Shown: one piece after another, positions 34,629 to 47,190 of the stretch
Numbering within the stretch: position 1 is the first letter of the stretch
Layout of the letters: every line of letters starts with the position of its first letter
Origin: Armillaria gallica
Taxonomy: Eukaryota; Basidiomycota; Agaricomycetes; Agaricales; Physalacriaceae
DNA: 64,000 nucleotides
NCBI GenBank assembly: GCA_037576215.1
Contig: JBANDB010000020.1
Location: forward strand, 806,001-870,000
Direction of reading: 5' to 3'
The notes under the pieces: generated by a model
Seen by the model: the letters and a program-made list of their open reading frames with translations, nothing else
Database searches by the model: none
Told to the model about the DNA's origin: nothing
Position numbers and translations under genes: made by a program

Positions 34629-37600
34629 TCACGCGGGACTCCAAGCGGTGAAGAGCGATGCGAAACCATCGACGTTGTCGTTCGCGCTGATGACACCCGC
34701 GTTGTTGACGCTCAGTTGGTATGTGGTACCGACCGTAGCAAGGCTGTAGATGGTTACCGAAGATTTAGAATCGATGCTGACGATGTGCATCTGACAGCTG
34801 CTTGAGTGCAAGCAGGTCTGAGAGTAGCTCTAGGGAAAGACCATCAATGTCAGAACCAGGTTAATTCATGACGGTAAGACTTACGGAGAAGAAGCTGTAG
34901 ATTCCAGCGCCTACATATGTAATATTCAGTACAGTGCTTGGAGCATACAGAAGCTCACACACCAAACACTAGGATATTAGAGGACGTTGCCACTCTCAGT
35001 CCCAGGGCCATAGTAAATTCGCCTCCAAATGTGGGATCGTGATAATTGGAGTTGACGCTGAAAGGCGTGGGCGCCTGAGGCGAAGGCTGGAAGTAAGGCT
35101 GATGATACATCATAACCGTTAAATGCGAGGTCCTCGTACACCACAAATCGCTTACCGTCTCAGTCTGAATCAACCCCATGTAGTGGTTCTGTGCGTTGAC
35201 CAAATTGTACTGGTACAACACATGATGTTCGGCTGGTCAAAGGTTTCAGTTTACAACATGCCGCCTTTCAATGCTTAGCATACATACAAGCTAAGATTTT
35301 GACCGTTAGCAGGAAAATAACCTATATGGAAGGAAAATGACCTACCAGTTCCAATCATCCACACCGGTCCTGCAGATTCGGATAAAATTCCACGACCAGA
35401 GTAAATCGATAGTTGTGGTTGTGCGATACCGTTTACGTCAAGATCATGATCGGCAAGCCATACCCAGGTGCCCTTCACACAACAGTTAAGCATAAACAGA
35501 ACTGTGAAAACCATTGAAAACTCACCTCAAGGTACGCTGTCGACCCAGGCGTTAAATGTAGACCAAGGAAGGCTGCGAAGCAATTATTGTATCCGCCAGC
35601 ACCGCTTGATGGACAAGTTGAAGCCCCCAGACCGGTTCCAGCAGCTGGAATGACGTGAGCTTAGTTTGGAAGAATTCGTAGATGATACTCACTACCACCC
35701 AACCTGTATACAATATTTCAGCATCATAATATCCGTTGGTTTTCAGGAACATACCTAATGTGAGAATCCCACATTCCTGTGCTTCCCTGAGAGGTTTCCT
35801 TGACATTCCATTCGACGACGATAGCGCCAGGTGCTAGATAGATCCTCTTAGTTATAGCGAGCGACTAGCCACAGATCGAAAACCGTACCAGGAGCGATAG
35901 TCTAATTTTAGAAGAAGATATCAGTTACTGAGAATGGTTGCAATTGCCAGGACCTTACACTGAAAATTATGTCCGAGATCTCAACTGTACCCTGAGAGCC
36001 TTGGGCACCGACCCGAACGACGACTTGGGGATTCGATTGATCCTGGAAGGCAGAACCTTTGCCGGCGATTACGGACCAAGCCTCGCCAACCATTTGTGTA
36101 CCAGCAGGGATAGTGAGCGTGCTGGAAACAATATATGTTCCGGCATCAAAGAAGATAATTTTGCATCCAGCGTACTATAGTGAAGGTAACGTCACCATAG
36201 ACCCCGATGACATCAACAACACATACCTGGTTGAATATGCTAGTAAGAGCAGCAGTGTCATCCGTCTTCCCATCGCCAACCGCACCGTGATCCTTCACGC
36301 TGACAATTTGGGAGGTAGCATAATCAGCATACTGAGGACGCGTCTTTCCGAAAATGAATCCGCTTCCGTCCAGCAATGACACCGGCTTGGCGGTCGACAC
36401 GATGTTGTTCCGAACGAACCTTCCTGTTGGATTAGTTCCAGTATAGACGTTTCCTTGTCCCCAAGAGTTGATCTTCATCGTTCCTCCTGCAAGAACGACT
36501 GCCCCGCCAACAACACCAACAGCAGTGGGAACGTTGTTCAGTTGGACATTGTTGAGGACGATCGATCCAGCAAAGGAGTTGCTAGTGGTCGACGTTCGAA
36601 CGAAGATGGGAGTGTTGGTAACAACTGCGTCGATGATGGCTTCGCCTCCAACCGTCTGCGTGCTCTCCGTCAACCCACCTGTAAGCAAGTCGAACCCAAC
36701 TTGGCAGTTGTTAATCGTGACACGCTGGAATGTCCAACCCCAGTTCCAGTGACTAAAGACAGCAGTCTGAGCGTTGTTGACGGTGATATTTCGGACAGTG
36801 AATCTGATTGGAACTGAGTTCTCCGAAATTTCTAAAGAGTGGGACTGACTTACTGCTGGTTTCCGACCCACATACCGAATTTACCACCAGTGAACACGAG
36901 GTCTCCCATGTAACCTCCGCTATAAGAGCTATGGTTACATCTCGGCAGTAGTCATGCAAAAATGAAGACAGACCTTCCATTCTCCATCCAGATACCCTAT
37001 AATGTATGATCAGAATGAAATTCTAACCACATGCGACGGAATTTTACTCACTTGATGGGCTGTATTGGGTGCCTGAGACATGATGAAATGAATATTCGCC
37101 AAGCTGGTGGCTTGGGCCACCTGCCAATGGATACCGGTACCAGTACTCGTGGCGGGCATCCTAGAAATTCGCTAAGAAACCACAAAGACGAATGTTTTGT
37201 ACTCACCGAGAAACATCAATGACGAAGTTCCTAACTGTTCGAAAGCTACAAAACGACGGTCTTTCAGCTACAACTGAGATAGCATGCAAGGGATCACGCA
37301 CAAGTTGTTCTGGTTCGTATACCATTGAGAACCACCACCTCCATTGAGGTAAGGGTCCGCATCTAGAGTAATGATAATATTAGAACGCAGTCAAAAAACT
37401 AAGAATAAATCTGGACGCGTACCGATGACAGCCATTCCTGAGAAAGAGGGTGCCGCAAGCAGAGTCGGCGGATGTTTGGCATCTCCGACAAGCTCTGTGT
37501 AGTAGTACGCAACAACTGGGCTAGAAACTAGGTATGTGCTACAAGGCTAGTTTAACAATTGATCAAAAATAATATCATTATGAGCGCGTACCCTTGCGGA

Positions 37601-38104
37601 AAGTACACGACGGCGGGTGTAACTCTGTGATCAAATTATATTTGGCACATAGTTCTTTTTTTTGCAGAGAAGCACGTACGTCGAAGACGCGCAAGTTCCT
37701 TCGCCGCATCGGTTACCACTGCTGATCGCGGCGCTGCACAAGAGAGATTAGACAACGTCACCCATTCAGATTTTTCTGAAGGCGTACTTGATGGCAGCGG
37801 TATCGTCGGTAACCTAATAAGGGACCAAAGGCGATGAGTTTGGCGCTGGGTTTTTGCAGACGCGACTTACTCCATTTCCAACTGCACCAAAGTCCTTGAC
37901 ATTCCGGAAAACTTTGTATGAACCTGGGTTAGAATTGAACGCAGAGGTGCCTTGGTGTTTGATGTTCTGAAGCCAGTAGGGGTCGGAGGGAGCGGCAGTC
38001 CCAGATGTGAGAGGAGAAGAGCAAGTAGTCCCCAGGGCGGAGACAAATGTGACGAAGTAACTGAGAGCTACGATCAAGAAGAGCCTGTATGACTTGGGCG
38101 CCAT
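34629..38104 (-). CDS. GH55 family beta-1,3-glucanase, secreted, intact
   Basis: A 21-exon model with GT...AG introns gives 780 residues and no internal stop. Exons: 38104-37871, 37813-37788, 37733-37680, 37624-37592, 37538-37423, 37362-37302, 37245-37207, 37160-37052, 36996-36974, 36919-36854, 36803-36227, 36174-35959, 35901-35889, 35833-35755, 35703-35693, 35644-35526, 35472-35346, 35232-35156, 35098-34963, 34910-34885, 34829-34629. Residues 1-24 form a signal peptide (LFLIVALSYFVTFVSA core). Two beta-helix modules each start with a GH55 signature, KDFGAVGNGVTDDTAA near 70 and KDHGAVGDGKTDDTAA near 424. Further landmarks are WYTNQNN, GIHWQVAQATSL, GIWMENG, GMWVGNQQFTV, GAIVVEWNV and GTWVWLADHDLD. 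Length fits the family. GH55 enzymes hydrolyse beta-1,3-glucan outside the cell. Exons of 13 and 11 nt are unusual; intron 17 (113 bp) is longer than the rest. Confidence 0.93.
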
Positions 38105-38154
38105 GGTGAAGGAACTAGGGGATCTAGCGATGAAGACATTACATGACATCCAGA

Positions 38155-38161
38155 TTTTATA
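38155..38161 (-). promoter_or_regulatory. TATA box of the intact GH55 gene
   Basis: TATAAAA on the minus strand, 51-57 bp upstream of the ATG at 38104. The position suits a core promoter. Confidence 0.55.
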
Positions 38162-40559
38162 CTGCCCAGTATATCCCGAAGACTGAACACGCAGGCATTC
38201 GCGTCCGCCCCTCTCGAACTGCCGCGGTCAATAAAGACCACATTGACTCGCTTCTCAGACATCTGCACACCCTCCTCGTGGTATCGACATCCGCTGGCAT
38301 AGCTCGATGGAACTTTCATGCTTCAAAAATTGGGAGATCATCAGGATTTGGTAGGTCTGGAATGGAACTCCCTTGGGACGCCAAAAGCGTGGTGCCCGGT
38401 TTTCTTGATCATATGAAGCGCTCGTGATAGTTCAGCATTCCTTGGCGCCCCACCACAATACTGGCATTCGAAACGAAACCCCCGATGCAGCTTGTTATGG
38501 GCATACTATCGGACAGAGAGGTGTAGCATCCTGTGACTGTCATCCACACTCGTTTAAGTCCTCGTGAGGGAACCAAGTTCCCGTGTGGCAGCGTGAGGGA
38601 GAAGTCCCGGTCGTGACGCAGCTATAGTGACGAGGCGAGAGCTAGCGAGAGCATCCCCAGGATCCGAACTTGTTCTATGATAGGTCACAGCTGGGTTCTA
38701 GTGTGCAATACAGTCGACCGCAGACACGGCAACGGGTCGGATTTACTGGGGTATAAAGTCATAAAACCGGTATTACGTTGGTTCCAGCGGCATCATGGTG
38801 TCCCAAGTAGGTAACTGTACATACAGTTTGATACAGCAGCGACCTTATGAGCCGTTTCGGTCCTCATCCGAGTCCAGGCATAGACTTCAAAAATAAACCA
38901 CGGCTACACCTTGATGCAAACCATGAGATAGTAAGGTACGTGCAAGGGAACGGATGCTTACTGGAGATCTCTTGTACAAAATGAACTCGGACAAGGTGGC
39001 AGTGATGGTAATGCTCCGTGGGGCCACCTACCTCCGACTCAGGAGGGTACGTGCCAAGTTCTCAAATCGTCTATCACGAGTCCTCTGCCCACAAGGATGT
39101 CGAACTAAAAATTCCCGGCAACTCACGGTAGCCTTTCGCTGGCAAATTAGTCTGATAGCCGGTGGTGAATTTCCGTGGAAAGAATTGTCAATGGTCGACA
39201 TTTAGACATGAGAAGGCTCGGGCTCCAACATGGATCCACAAAGTATGAAGAACACCGAAATGCACAGCATGCGCAAGCATATAGCCTTGAATAGCAGCTT
39301 GGGGTAACCGAAAGATAACTCCGCAGCATCAGGTCGGTCAACGTGCGAAGAATCAACAACGGTCCGGGCACCCGCTGCTACGTGGCTTATTTCTCACCAA
39401 CACCGCATACGGTGCATCGGATTCTAATCAACTTCCGTGAATCCGATGTGTCGAATTATCAACAGAAAGAGCGTGGACACGAATATGAACGTCGCATGTC
39501 TCGTCACCAGTGGACACGTACCAGATGCCTCGAACTATTTCCTTATCACGCCGTTAGCCTACCTGATGCCCACTTGTGAGCGTCGAATTTCTGCGTACAA
39601 ATCTTGCCGGCAGGTGCTACCAACTCTGCTTGTCTGGCGAGGGAAGATCATCTCTGAAACATCGCTTCCACAGCCAAACTCTACTCGTCAGGCGTTAGGC
39701 TCCAGCTCCATACTCAGTACTACTCAGTAATTAATTAAGATCTGACGAGAATAGTCCCAAATTTATGTAAAGATGCTTCTTCATTCATTTTTAGTCGCCT
39801 TAGCCTAGACTGTGCATGGAAGTCCAGTTTAGCCGACGTTTTGCATGCTATAAGTGTTGTGAGAAATAAATTGTTGATTATCGATTGAGAAAAGCCTCAG
39901 AACTCGCGTCACCATTACAAAGATCGGTATAAGTTCCAAAGGCAGCTTGATTTGTGCGTAGATAGACAGTTCAAATCATGCAAGGCTTGTACGAAACGTG
40001 ATGAAATCCGCTGAAACATTTTTAGAACATGTGAGAAACAGTAGTAATCTTAGAAAACATAGATGCGGTTGGAATAAGGTTTGATATTCAAGAACAAATC
40101 GAAGCTCTTTTATAATGAAGTCTGTATTGCCCGCATGTGTCGAGTACGGACACGACTCTCATGAACATCCTTTCTCCGATAGTCTGGCTGTCACCACCAC
40201 GGAGGTTCAATAATCCACGTTGCCCCATGTTGGAATAGACTCCGGAGTCACTTTTACTGAGAAAACGCTCCGTGTACTAGTGTGGCGTTGCTCAACATAA
40301 ATGTTCATTTCCTCACGCGGACGGGGCCCAGGATTTCCATGAGATCTTTCCTAAGTTGATCAGAAGCTTATGGAAAGTATTGGAATACTGTTTGATACAA
40401 AGGAAGAGTTCAGTGAGAAACAGATGACGTCTGATAACAAAGAGACTCTGCTGAGATAGATCTTTTGGAAAAAAGGAACGTCGCATAGAATATTCGAGAG
40501 CCTTGGCCTCGCCCGATACTGTAATCTGGAGCAAATAGCTCTGGAGACATGTTGGCGAG
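38162..40559. other. No gene seen
   Basis: About 2.4 kb with only short frames on both strands and no shared repeat that I could recognise. It includes the upstream region of the GH55 gene. Confidence 0.5.
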
Positions 40560-42161
40560 GGAATACAAAGTGAGAAAATGCGTCAAAGGCCAAGAAAAGA
40601 GAGCACTTTTGGTCAGCAAAGACGGAGAACGGATGGAGCCGGATATTGCCGAAGATGCTTCCCTTCTACCATCATCGATAGTTACGTTCGCCATTCTTCC
40701 CTCTCGTACCTCTGACATTGTCTCTTTGAACTGGCAGCCATGACTCCTCCATTGAAGGCTTTCTCGTAGTCTTCCTCCGGGCGAATGAAGGTGTTGGATT
40801 GGGCGCATTATTTCTGTGGGACACGCATACGTAGCGAGGATTTTTGATTACCGGTCTCGATGCTATCAGCAGCCAACCGTCAGACTGTTCTGTGAAGCCT
40901 GCGCTGTGCGCTCCGTGCATCCTCGCTCTCAAGGATATACGAAGGAGGACCTGTGACATCAACGAATCGACGCCATGATTGAAGCACCGAGCACCAGTCT
41001 AGGATAGTCTATTGTTGTAGGTATGTCGCCCTTTTTCGCGTCCGGCTAAGCCTGACATCGCTCCTGCAGATATTTCTCGGACTGTATTTATTGCACAGCA
41101 TTGAAGGGTGTGCACTCTTTCAATATCGCAATACGATCCAAACCGCTGTCAAGGGGACCGCTACTCTCAGCACTCTATCTTCAACACGCTCGATGGCTAT
41201 TCAGGCGGGCGTACGACGAGGAGATAGAGTCACTGGTGGTGCTCATCTGGCTTTGTGAGTGCATCCAATCTGGTTTCGTGTTCCAAGGTGAGTACTTCGT
41301 CAGTGTGTTTTGTAATCGTTCCTTAGGCTGATATTTCCGCTTTAGCCTTGTCTGGACGGTCATTTCCTAGTCTTCGTCTTCTATGGTGACACCTTTGGCA
41401 AGGAGGAACCGTCGGTATTGAACGCAAAGGTGCCGAGGGCGCGCGTATGTTCACCCGCTTCGTTCACCATCATGCTATCCCTTAGTGTATATACCCAGCT
41501 TCAATTGCTTCTGCTGCAAACACATATCTCATTTCGCTTTCACTTTCCTCCTTTTTTCCCCTTCATCGACGTGTCCCGCCTTCCGGACCATTCCATCACT
41601 CTCATGGTGGTACCCGACCGTCTTCATTCCTTGTAAATTCCCAATGAGTTATCCACATCAAGCGGCGGCGGCCGAAGCCCTGTGGCGCGTCTATCAGTGG
41701 ATTGTATGGTCGTTTCGCCAGACCCTAACTCCTACTTACCCAGTTGGCGTTTCAGGTGTCCGTAGGGTGGATGACGTGGCGAGGTCAAATACAACGAAGG
41801 ATGGGAATGGCGTCAGAGGACAACGCGAGGCTGTCCGCACATGATATTGATGTGGACGTCTCTCACAGTTCGAGGAACCGCCTTACCGGTTGGAATTTAT
41901 TGTTGGGATTGCTTGTTATTGCGCGCAAGATGAAACCAACTCGACAGGGAAGCTGTAGTCAATGAATGCAGTCATGTATAGTATAATTGTTAGCATTGTT
42001 CTACCTCATTGCCGTTTCGATTCCTATATCCTTGCCCCTTTTTTGTCATCGAGAAGTGCGCAGGCCTAGGTGACTCAAGAACACTTGTTAAAATGTGACT
42101 ACCTTTCTGGCTGGAATGTGCTGGATGTTAGTTTGTAATGAACGTGGCTACGACAAAGAGC
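40560..42161 (+). repeat. Repeat unit D
   Basis: The site GCCGGATATTGCCGAAGATG (40638-40657) is followed by the same blocks as in units A-C, including sequence that translates as AAAEALWRVYQWIVWSFRQT near 41660, the best-preserved version of this block. Frames are interrupted by stops both before and after it. A tRNA-Asp-like remnant lies at 41971-42030. Confidence 0.7.
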
Positions 42162-42220
42162 GCAGGCATGACGGCGTGGTGAAATTTGTGTTATCGCGGA
42201 GTTCGATTCTCTGATACTGC
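42162..42220 (+). ncRNA. tRNA-like module, family 2
   Basis: Ends GCAG and CTGC pair; GGAGTTCGATTCTCTG is the T-arm and B box. The A box is weaker than in the 25988 copy. Confidence 0.5.
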
Positions 42221-42565
42221 ATGCGTGCTGTCGCCAAGAATTTTTAAGCTCGTCTGACAACCAAGAATTACCAGCATTGCATGTAAATTCCGAGCATATA
42301 AGGTTGTTTGCGACCTGTGGCTCCCCCTGATATAGATTTTTTTTAACAAAATCCAGATACTCAGCGACTTAACAACCTTTTCCCAATACCGCGGCAACGC
42401 CAAGAACGGGTTTTCAGCCCCTCCCAGACAGACAATTATTTCTGAAGATGTCAGTGTCGGGAGTCTAGATCTATATCGCAACAAGATGTTTCAGAGGAGA
42501 CTGTGCGAAAAATGATAAGTAAGGTGAGAGAATCTGTTGTGGTACCTGATCATCGACTGGAGTAC

Positions 42566-42631
42566 GATCAGAAGTGGTTGAACGGCTAGCTTGGTCCTAT
42601 CCTTTGCGGGTTCGATTCCCGCAGTCTGATT
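42566..42631 (+). ncRNA. tRNA-like module with full A box, B box and 7-bp acceptor-like stem
   Basis: GATCAGA pairs with TCTGATT over 7 bp with one G-U. TGGTTGAACGG fits the A-box consensus at every position, and GCGGG-TTCGATT-CCCGC is a perfect T-arm. A D-arm GTTG/TAGC can be drawn. Only about 15 nt lie between D-arm and T-arm, where a tRNA needs about 22, so the anticodon arm is incomplete. It is the most tRNA-like module in the window, but probably not a working tRNA. Confidence 0.6.
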
Positions 42632-42639
42632 TGAGGGCT

Positions 42640-43495
42640 CGAACTATTGTCATTTTATGCCCGGTCTTACGTGCTGTTTGGTCCCGTGTTATCATTATAT
42701 TTCTGCGGTGGTGTCTTGGAATTCCCATTGCTGAGAATCCTTCAATTGCAAAATTCTTACGAAGAATTCGATGATTGATGAAGATTTAAGGTCACATTAT
42801 CACTCACCAAAGCATGTATTGAGTCAAGCGCTTTTGAAGATATCGGTTTTGCGAGTCTGAAGCCATTCACAGTACGATTCCATCATTATTGCAATGGAAA
42901 CATACTTAGAAGTTCTAGAATAGACAGTGCAGAAAATCTTAAAGAAGGTAGACTCAGATCCTGCCATCGAACTGTATCGCGCGGTATCTGGATGTCCAGA
43001 AAAAACTCATCCAGCGATGAGATCTGAAAATTGAGCCTTCGGGCTGTTATTAGCTCCGCATTATAGTAGAGTGAATAGGGCTTACCTGTACTTCCACGTC
43101 CAAACATCCGTCGGGTGTAGTACGTCTCGAAGCTCCAATTCTGGGCGTGTATCAATAAGGTGATGCGGCCTTCTAAAGATTAACAAGATACCTGTCTGGT
43201 AGCTATACCAATACGCATGCATCCGCCATCCACATACCCTAGCATAAGCGCGTCAGTGTATATGAGAAACTAGATATAGAGAGACGAACCTAACTCCAAA
43301 TTCCTCGACGTTGACGGGTCCGCAACGAAGCCCGGTTCACAAAATACAGAACCTCCGGAGATTGACGGACGACGTATAAGCAAGATCTTGCTCCAATGTC
43401 AATGTTACGTAGTCGAAGCGCCGAACGAAGAAACCTGCTCCCTCCTTTCCTCAGCCGCGAAGATGGCGAAGCGTCGCTCATCCAACGTAGGCCAC
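42640..43495 (-). pseudogene. Unrecognised, possibly coding, minus-strand remnant
   Basis: Two minus-strand frames, 43481-43290 and 43155-42886, have mixed composition and lie in series (ALRLRNIDIGARSCLYVVRQ, then IHAQNWSFETYYTRRMFGRG). A GT...AG intron between them is possible. I cannot assign a family. The repeat beginning at 43499 cuts it off at the upstream end. Confidence 0.25.
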
Positions 43496-43498
43496 ACG

Positions 43499-43815
43499 CG
43501 TAGGCTGAGCTAATTTCGTATACCTCAGGCCGGATTCACGTCACTAAGGAAGCTCGTTCTGGATAACCCTCTCTGTGTATTGTAAGGGACGCCTACCTTT
43601 CCGACGCTTACGAATTCTCGCATCGTTTACTCTAGGTCACTTTTGGTCTGCATCTATAACTATGATGTCGGGACAGTTTGAGAGTCTCCGAGGATTTTGT
43701 CGTCGTGGATATGGCTCATTAACGGACTACGGGTAGTTTTTCCGTTCCATCCATACGTGTTAAACACATACCCAAAAGCAGGTGAGACTCCTCTGCCACA
43801 CGAATATTGTGGCTG
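43499..43815 (+). repeat. Dispersed repeat, partner of 2805-3110
   Basis: Same orientation and order as the 2.8-kb copy. It joins directly to the F-box-tail fragment at 43818. Confidence 0.8.
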
Positions 43816-44430
43816 ACATTACGACGACTAACAGATGCTTATCTTGGTCGAATGAAAAGATTATGTCTCGTCGACACATGCCAAGATGCGGGATGCCATG
43901 ACCTGTTGCACTTGGCTAGCGCTTTGGAGGTTCGCTCCGGCTCCTCCGTTGTCGTGTCGTCTAGAGCTGATTTCAGATGTCTTAGTGTCCATTCTCGTCA
44001 CTCGAGGAACTCATTCTTGACATCCCTCTCTCGCAAGATATGCAACAAAAACTGTTACAGTTAATACCCGCCTTTCCTATGCTTAAACAATTCGCATCGT
44101 CCCGAGAGTGAAGGAGACCTCGCTTAGTATGTATTTCTGTCATAGATTTCATTTGAAGAATTTACCACATCGTGGAACACAGACTTGAATGTATGCCGCT
44201 CAAGCCTAAATCGCTACAGTACTGTAAGGATATCCCTTGCGGTGCATATATGTCTCACTGACACTTTTTTTTTTTTTCTTCCATTTCCAGAGAATTATCT
44301 ACATTTTTAATATGATTCCATCTATACATCCAGGTTTAATTCGACGAAAAGAAATTATTAAAGGAACACAACCGCAACCGGGTCCGCATGGCTGTGCGGC
44401 GCACAAAAGCCCAATTTCGAGACCATCTTA

Positions 44431-44512
44431 TTCATATGTGGGGAATTGAACACCACCAAATACCGCCTTGAAGGAGTTGGGCGATACCGTCGGCCGTTAC
44501 ACCGTATGCGAA
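44431..44512 (-). ncRNA. tRNA-like module, 82 nt
   Basis: Minus-strand ends TTCGCAT and ATATGAA pair at six of seven positions. CGGTGTAACGG is A-box-like and GTGTTCAATTCCCC is B-box-like. The partner copy near 14459 lacks 11 bp that include the B-box core. Confidence 0.45.
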
Positions 44513-45061
44513 CGATTCCTATTGGTGCTCAGGCATAGAGTAATGTGATCTTATCGCTGTTTCTCTCTTCTTCGTCTGTGAATACTCGTTCAAGACCAAC
44601 TCGAAGAGACGGAAAAGTGCATATTCGAAGGAGAATTGTTCACCGTGCACTGCGCATATCTATCCTGCTTGTCCTCTGCGGTCCTTGCACCGGTTTCGTT
44701 ATCCTTAGTGATTGGGAATTGAACCCGAACTGGGACTTCGACTGTTTACCTATTCATTCCGCATTTTCTTAGTTAGCGATGGACGGATAAGGTTGATGGC
44801 AGCTTAAAATCGAGGCAGATGTCATTCTACCAATGGAGACCCGGAGATGAGGAGACGTGCTTCACTCAACGACTTTCCGTTTCGTTACATCTGGGACGCC
44901 GCAAGTGCGAATCCGAACCGTACTTTCAAGTTCAAAACCCCTGCTCAGAACTGTCGAATGGTCTTACAGTGCACCTAAAAAGGTTCATGGTTATTGCGAA
45001 CCTTTACATACCAGGAAACTACCGCGTTAAAACAATTTATATGGAAACATCCATAGCATCA

Positions 45062-45118
45062 TTGGACTGGGATTCGAACCACTGACGATGCGGGAGTTAG
45101 CCATCACACCACGTCCAA
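45062..45118 (-). ncRNA. tRNA-like module, 57 nt
   Basis: TTGGAC and GTCCAA pair perfectly. On the minus strand TGGTGTGATGGCTAAC (A-box-like) and GGTTCGAATCC (B box) are well kept. It is the better-preserved partner of 15055-15114. Confidence 0.55.
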
Positions 45119-47190
45119 CTGGTTTCTAGTTCCAAATCACTGTATACATTTCAACGCTTTTACTTAGAAGTAAGGTGGGAAAGTAAAAACGTCCGCCGCT
45201 TTGTTTAGTTCATGACGCTCGAGTGGAAAGGTCGGGACATCAGAACGAGCCGGGTATTGCCGAAGATGTTCTCCTTCTGCCACCATCGTCGTTATTGGTT
45301 GGACTCTCAAGTCGTCCCTTGCTCGAGGTTTATTCCATGCCTCTTCCATCGCCTCTTTCAATCTGCATTGCCCCTTCCCCCGCCCTGAGGCCTGAGGCAC
45401 CATATCATTTTCCCCTGTGAAACATGGTTGTGGAGCTTTGCTTTGTACGTGACAGCTTTAATAAAAATTGCTGTTAATTGGTACTGACGGCGTCCAGCTT
45501 TCAAGCTGTGAAGGCAGCCCATCGCTCTTCGTCTTCGGGCTCCGTGTATTCCTGATATAAACGATGACCAGTCATTGCACGGCATCAATTGAAACTTCAA
45601 GCTTCCTGAGTTACCACGGATGAGCGAAAGTGAAAGGTGACTGTCATTGTAGGGTCGTGTTCGTCGTCGCGTGATACTCTGCTGCTTTTTCTGAATCTGT
45701 GTTATCACTTATTCTAGTATTTCCTTGGAGGAACCGCATTCACGAGAAGAGCTTGCCCATTGCGAATTTTACAATATGAGCACTCATAAAGTCTTGATTA
45801 CGAAGACGGAAGACCTCGATAAAAATTCAGGGCGACGTCAAACCGGTGTTTGATGGTGGGTCTGTCAGTCATTTTTTGCGCACTGCCGTAGCTTATGACT
45901 GTAGCATTAGTCGGTGACCCTCCACTCCCTATCTCTTTCTCGTTCATGCCTCCGTGTCCACTACGCCATTATCCCCAGCAGCTATGTGTGGGTCGTCACC
46001 TGTATACTCCCTCACGATTTTGTCTTCCCTTTACCCCTGCATTGTATACGGCTCAGTGACGATCATACTGCCTGCTATAGGTTGGACTTCGATCGGGGAA
46101 CAAACAGGCGTGCATGAGGAAGAACATAGACTGCCATGCCAAGACCGCATATAAAGCCGGTATAGCATGTACTTATAGTGGTGTTGGTGGTGGAAAGGCT
46201 AACATTACCGGCCGTCTACTATGTGACCACCTTAAGGGTTCGATTCCCAACTCCCGAATAAGTCGAGATTTAGATGGATTTTTGTTCAATTCATTTCCTC
46301 AGCATCGCTCAGTGCTTTCGGAATTCTGTATGATCAAGTAAAGCCAATATGCTCGCATATTATGGACTCTGAAATGTAAATGTAGAACTAACATGATTTA
46401 CGAGTATAGAGTCCCTTTACTACAGTTATCTCTGTGTGCCCGGGTTATGTACCGGTTAACACCGTCCCTCTTGCTGCAGTTGGGGGTTCTATTCCCTCCA
46501 TCTGCAATGAGACTCTGCTTGAAATCCAAATTTTGCTCCTGGCAACGCACATCAACCTAATTTCTTGATGATTAGTGACCAAGTTGAGGATGTTGTAGTT
46601 CGAGCACGGGAGAGAACGAAAAGAGCAACTCGTTTAGACCTAGTATGTCGACATGGTGGTAAACGGTAAAGAAAGAAAAGCTACGGGTACGGTAAATAAC
46701 GGGTTCGGAGCCGGTTGATTCCGATGGCTCGTACAGCCACCAGTAACTCCAATAGAGGACTCGGAACCTATTTCTTTCCTACGAGTGAGAATGCATTGAA
46801 CGAGTTACTCAGGTGAATGACATATATCTCCATGTTCAGTCGAGGTGGCCATTGAGAATATGGCACTGCTGGTTTATGGAGAAACACTGTAAGCAGATCG
46901 ACATGGGAGAGAGTTCAGTGAACTATTAATGTAGCGCATTAGTGCTGGCCTATCTGCGTTCCAAAAAAAAACCATCGCATGCGCCCTAACCAGGTGTATT
47001 TTAAGTTTTTCAGGGCTTTCGAGAGAAAGGGATACATCAATTTTGCTACTTGGGATGCCTCGAGAAGTGCGAGACCGGATCATCACAACAAATTCCAACA
47101 GCATAGATTTCCGCGGAGTCCATAAGGCCCAATGCATTGATAAAAGTGCTGGGAGCACAGGTGTTAAGCATATCCATCAGTTGCTGCTAC

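Larger units (their letters stand above)
43818..47105 (+). repeat. Segmental duplicate E, partner of 13843-16870
   Basis: It begins inside the F-box tail (RRLTDAYLGRMKRLCLVDTC) and follows the 13.8-kb copy to the GCGAGACCGGAT block near 47080. A long T run (44268-44279) and an extra segment of about 180 bp (46585-46765) are private to this copy. No intact gene. Similarity stops abruptly at about 47105. Confidence 0.85.

Noticed and set aside
36455..36817. Open frames on the plus strand opposite the GH55 gene
   Set aside because: They are antisense shadows of the large GH55 exon 36803-36227.
42566..42631. A functional tRNA gene
   Set aside because: Boxes and acceptor-like stem are good, but the segment between D-arm and T-arm is too short for an anticodon arm and variable loop.
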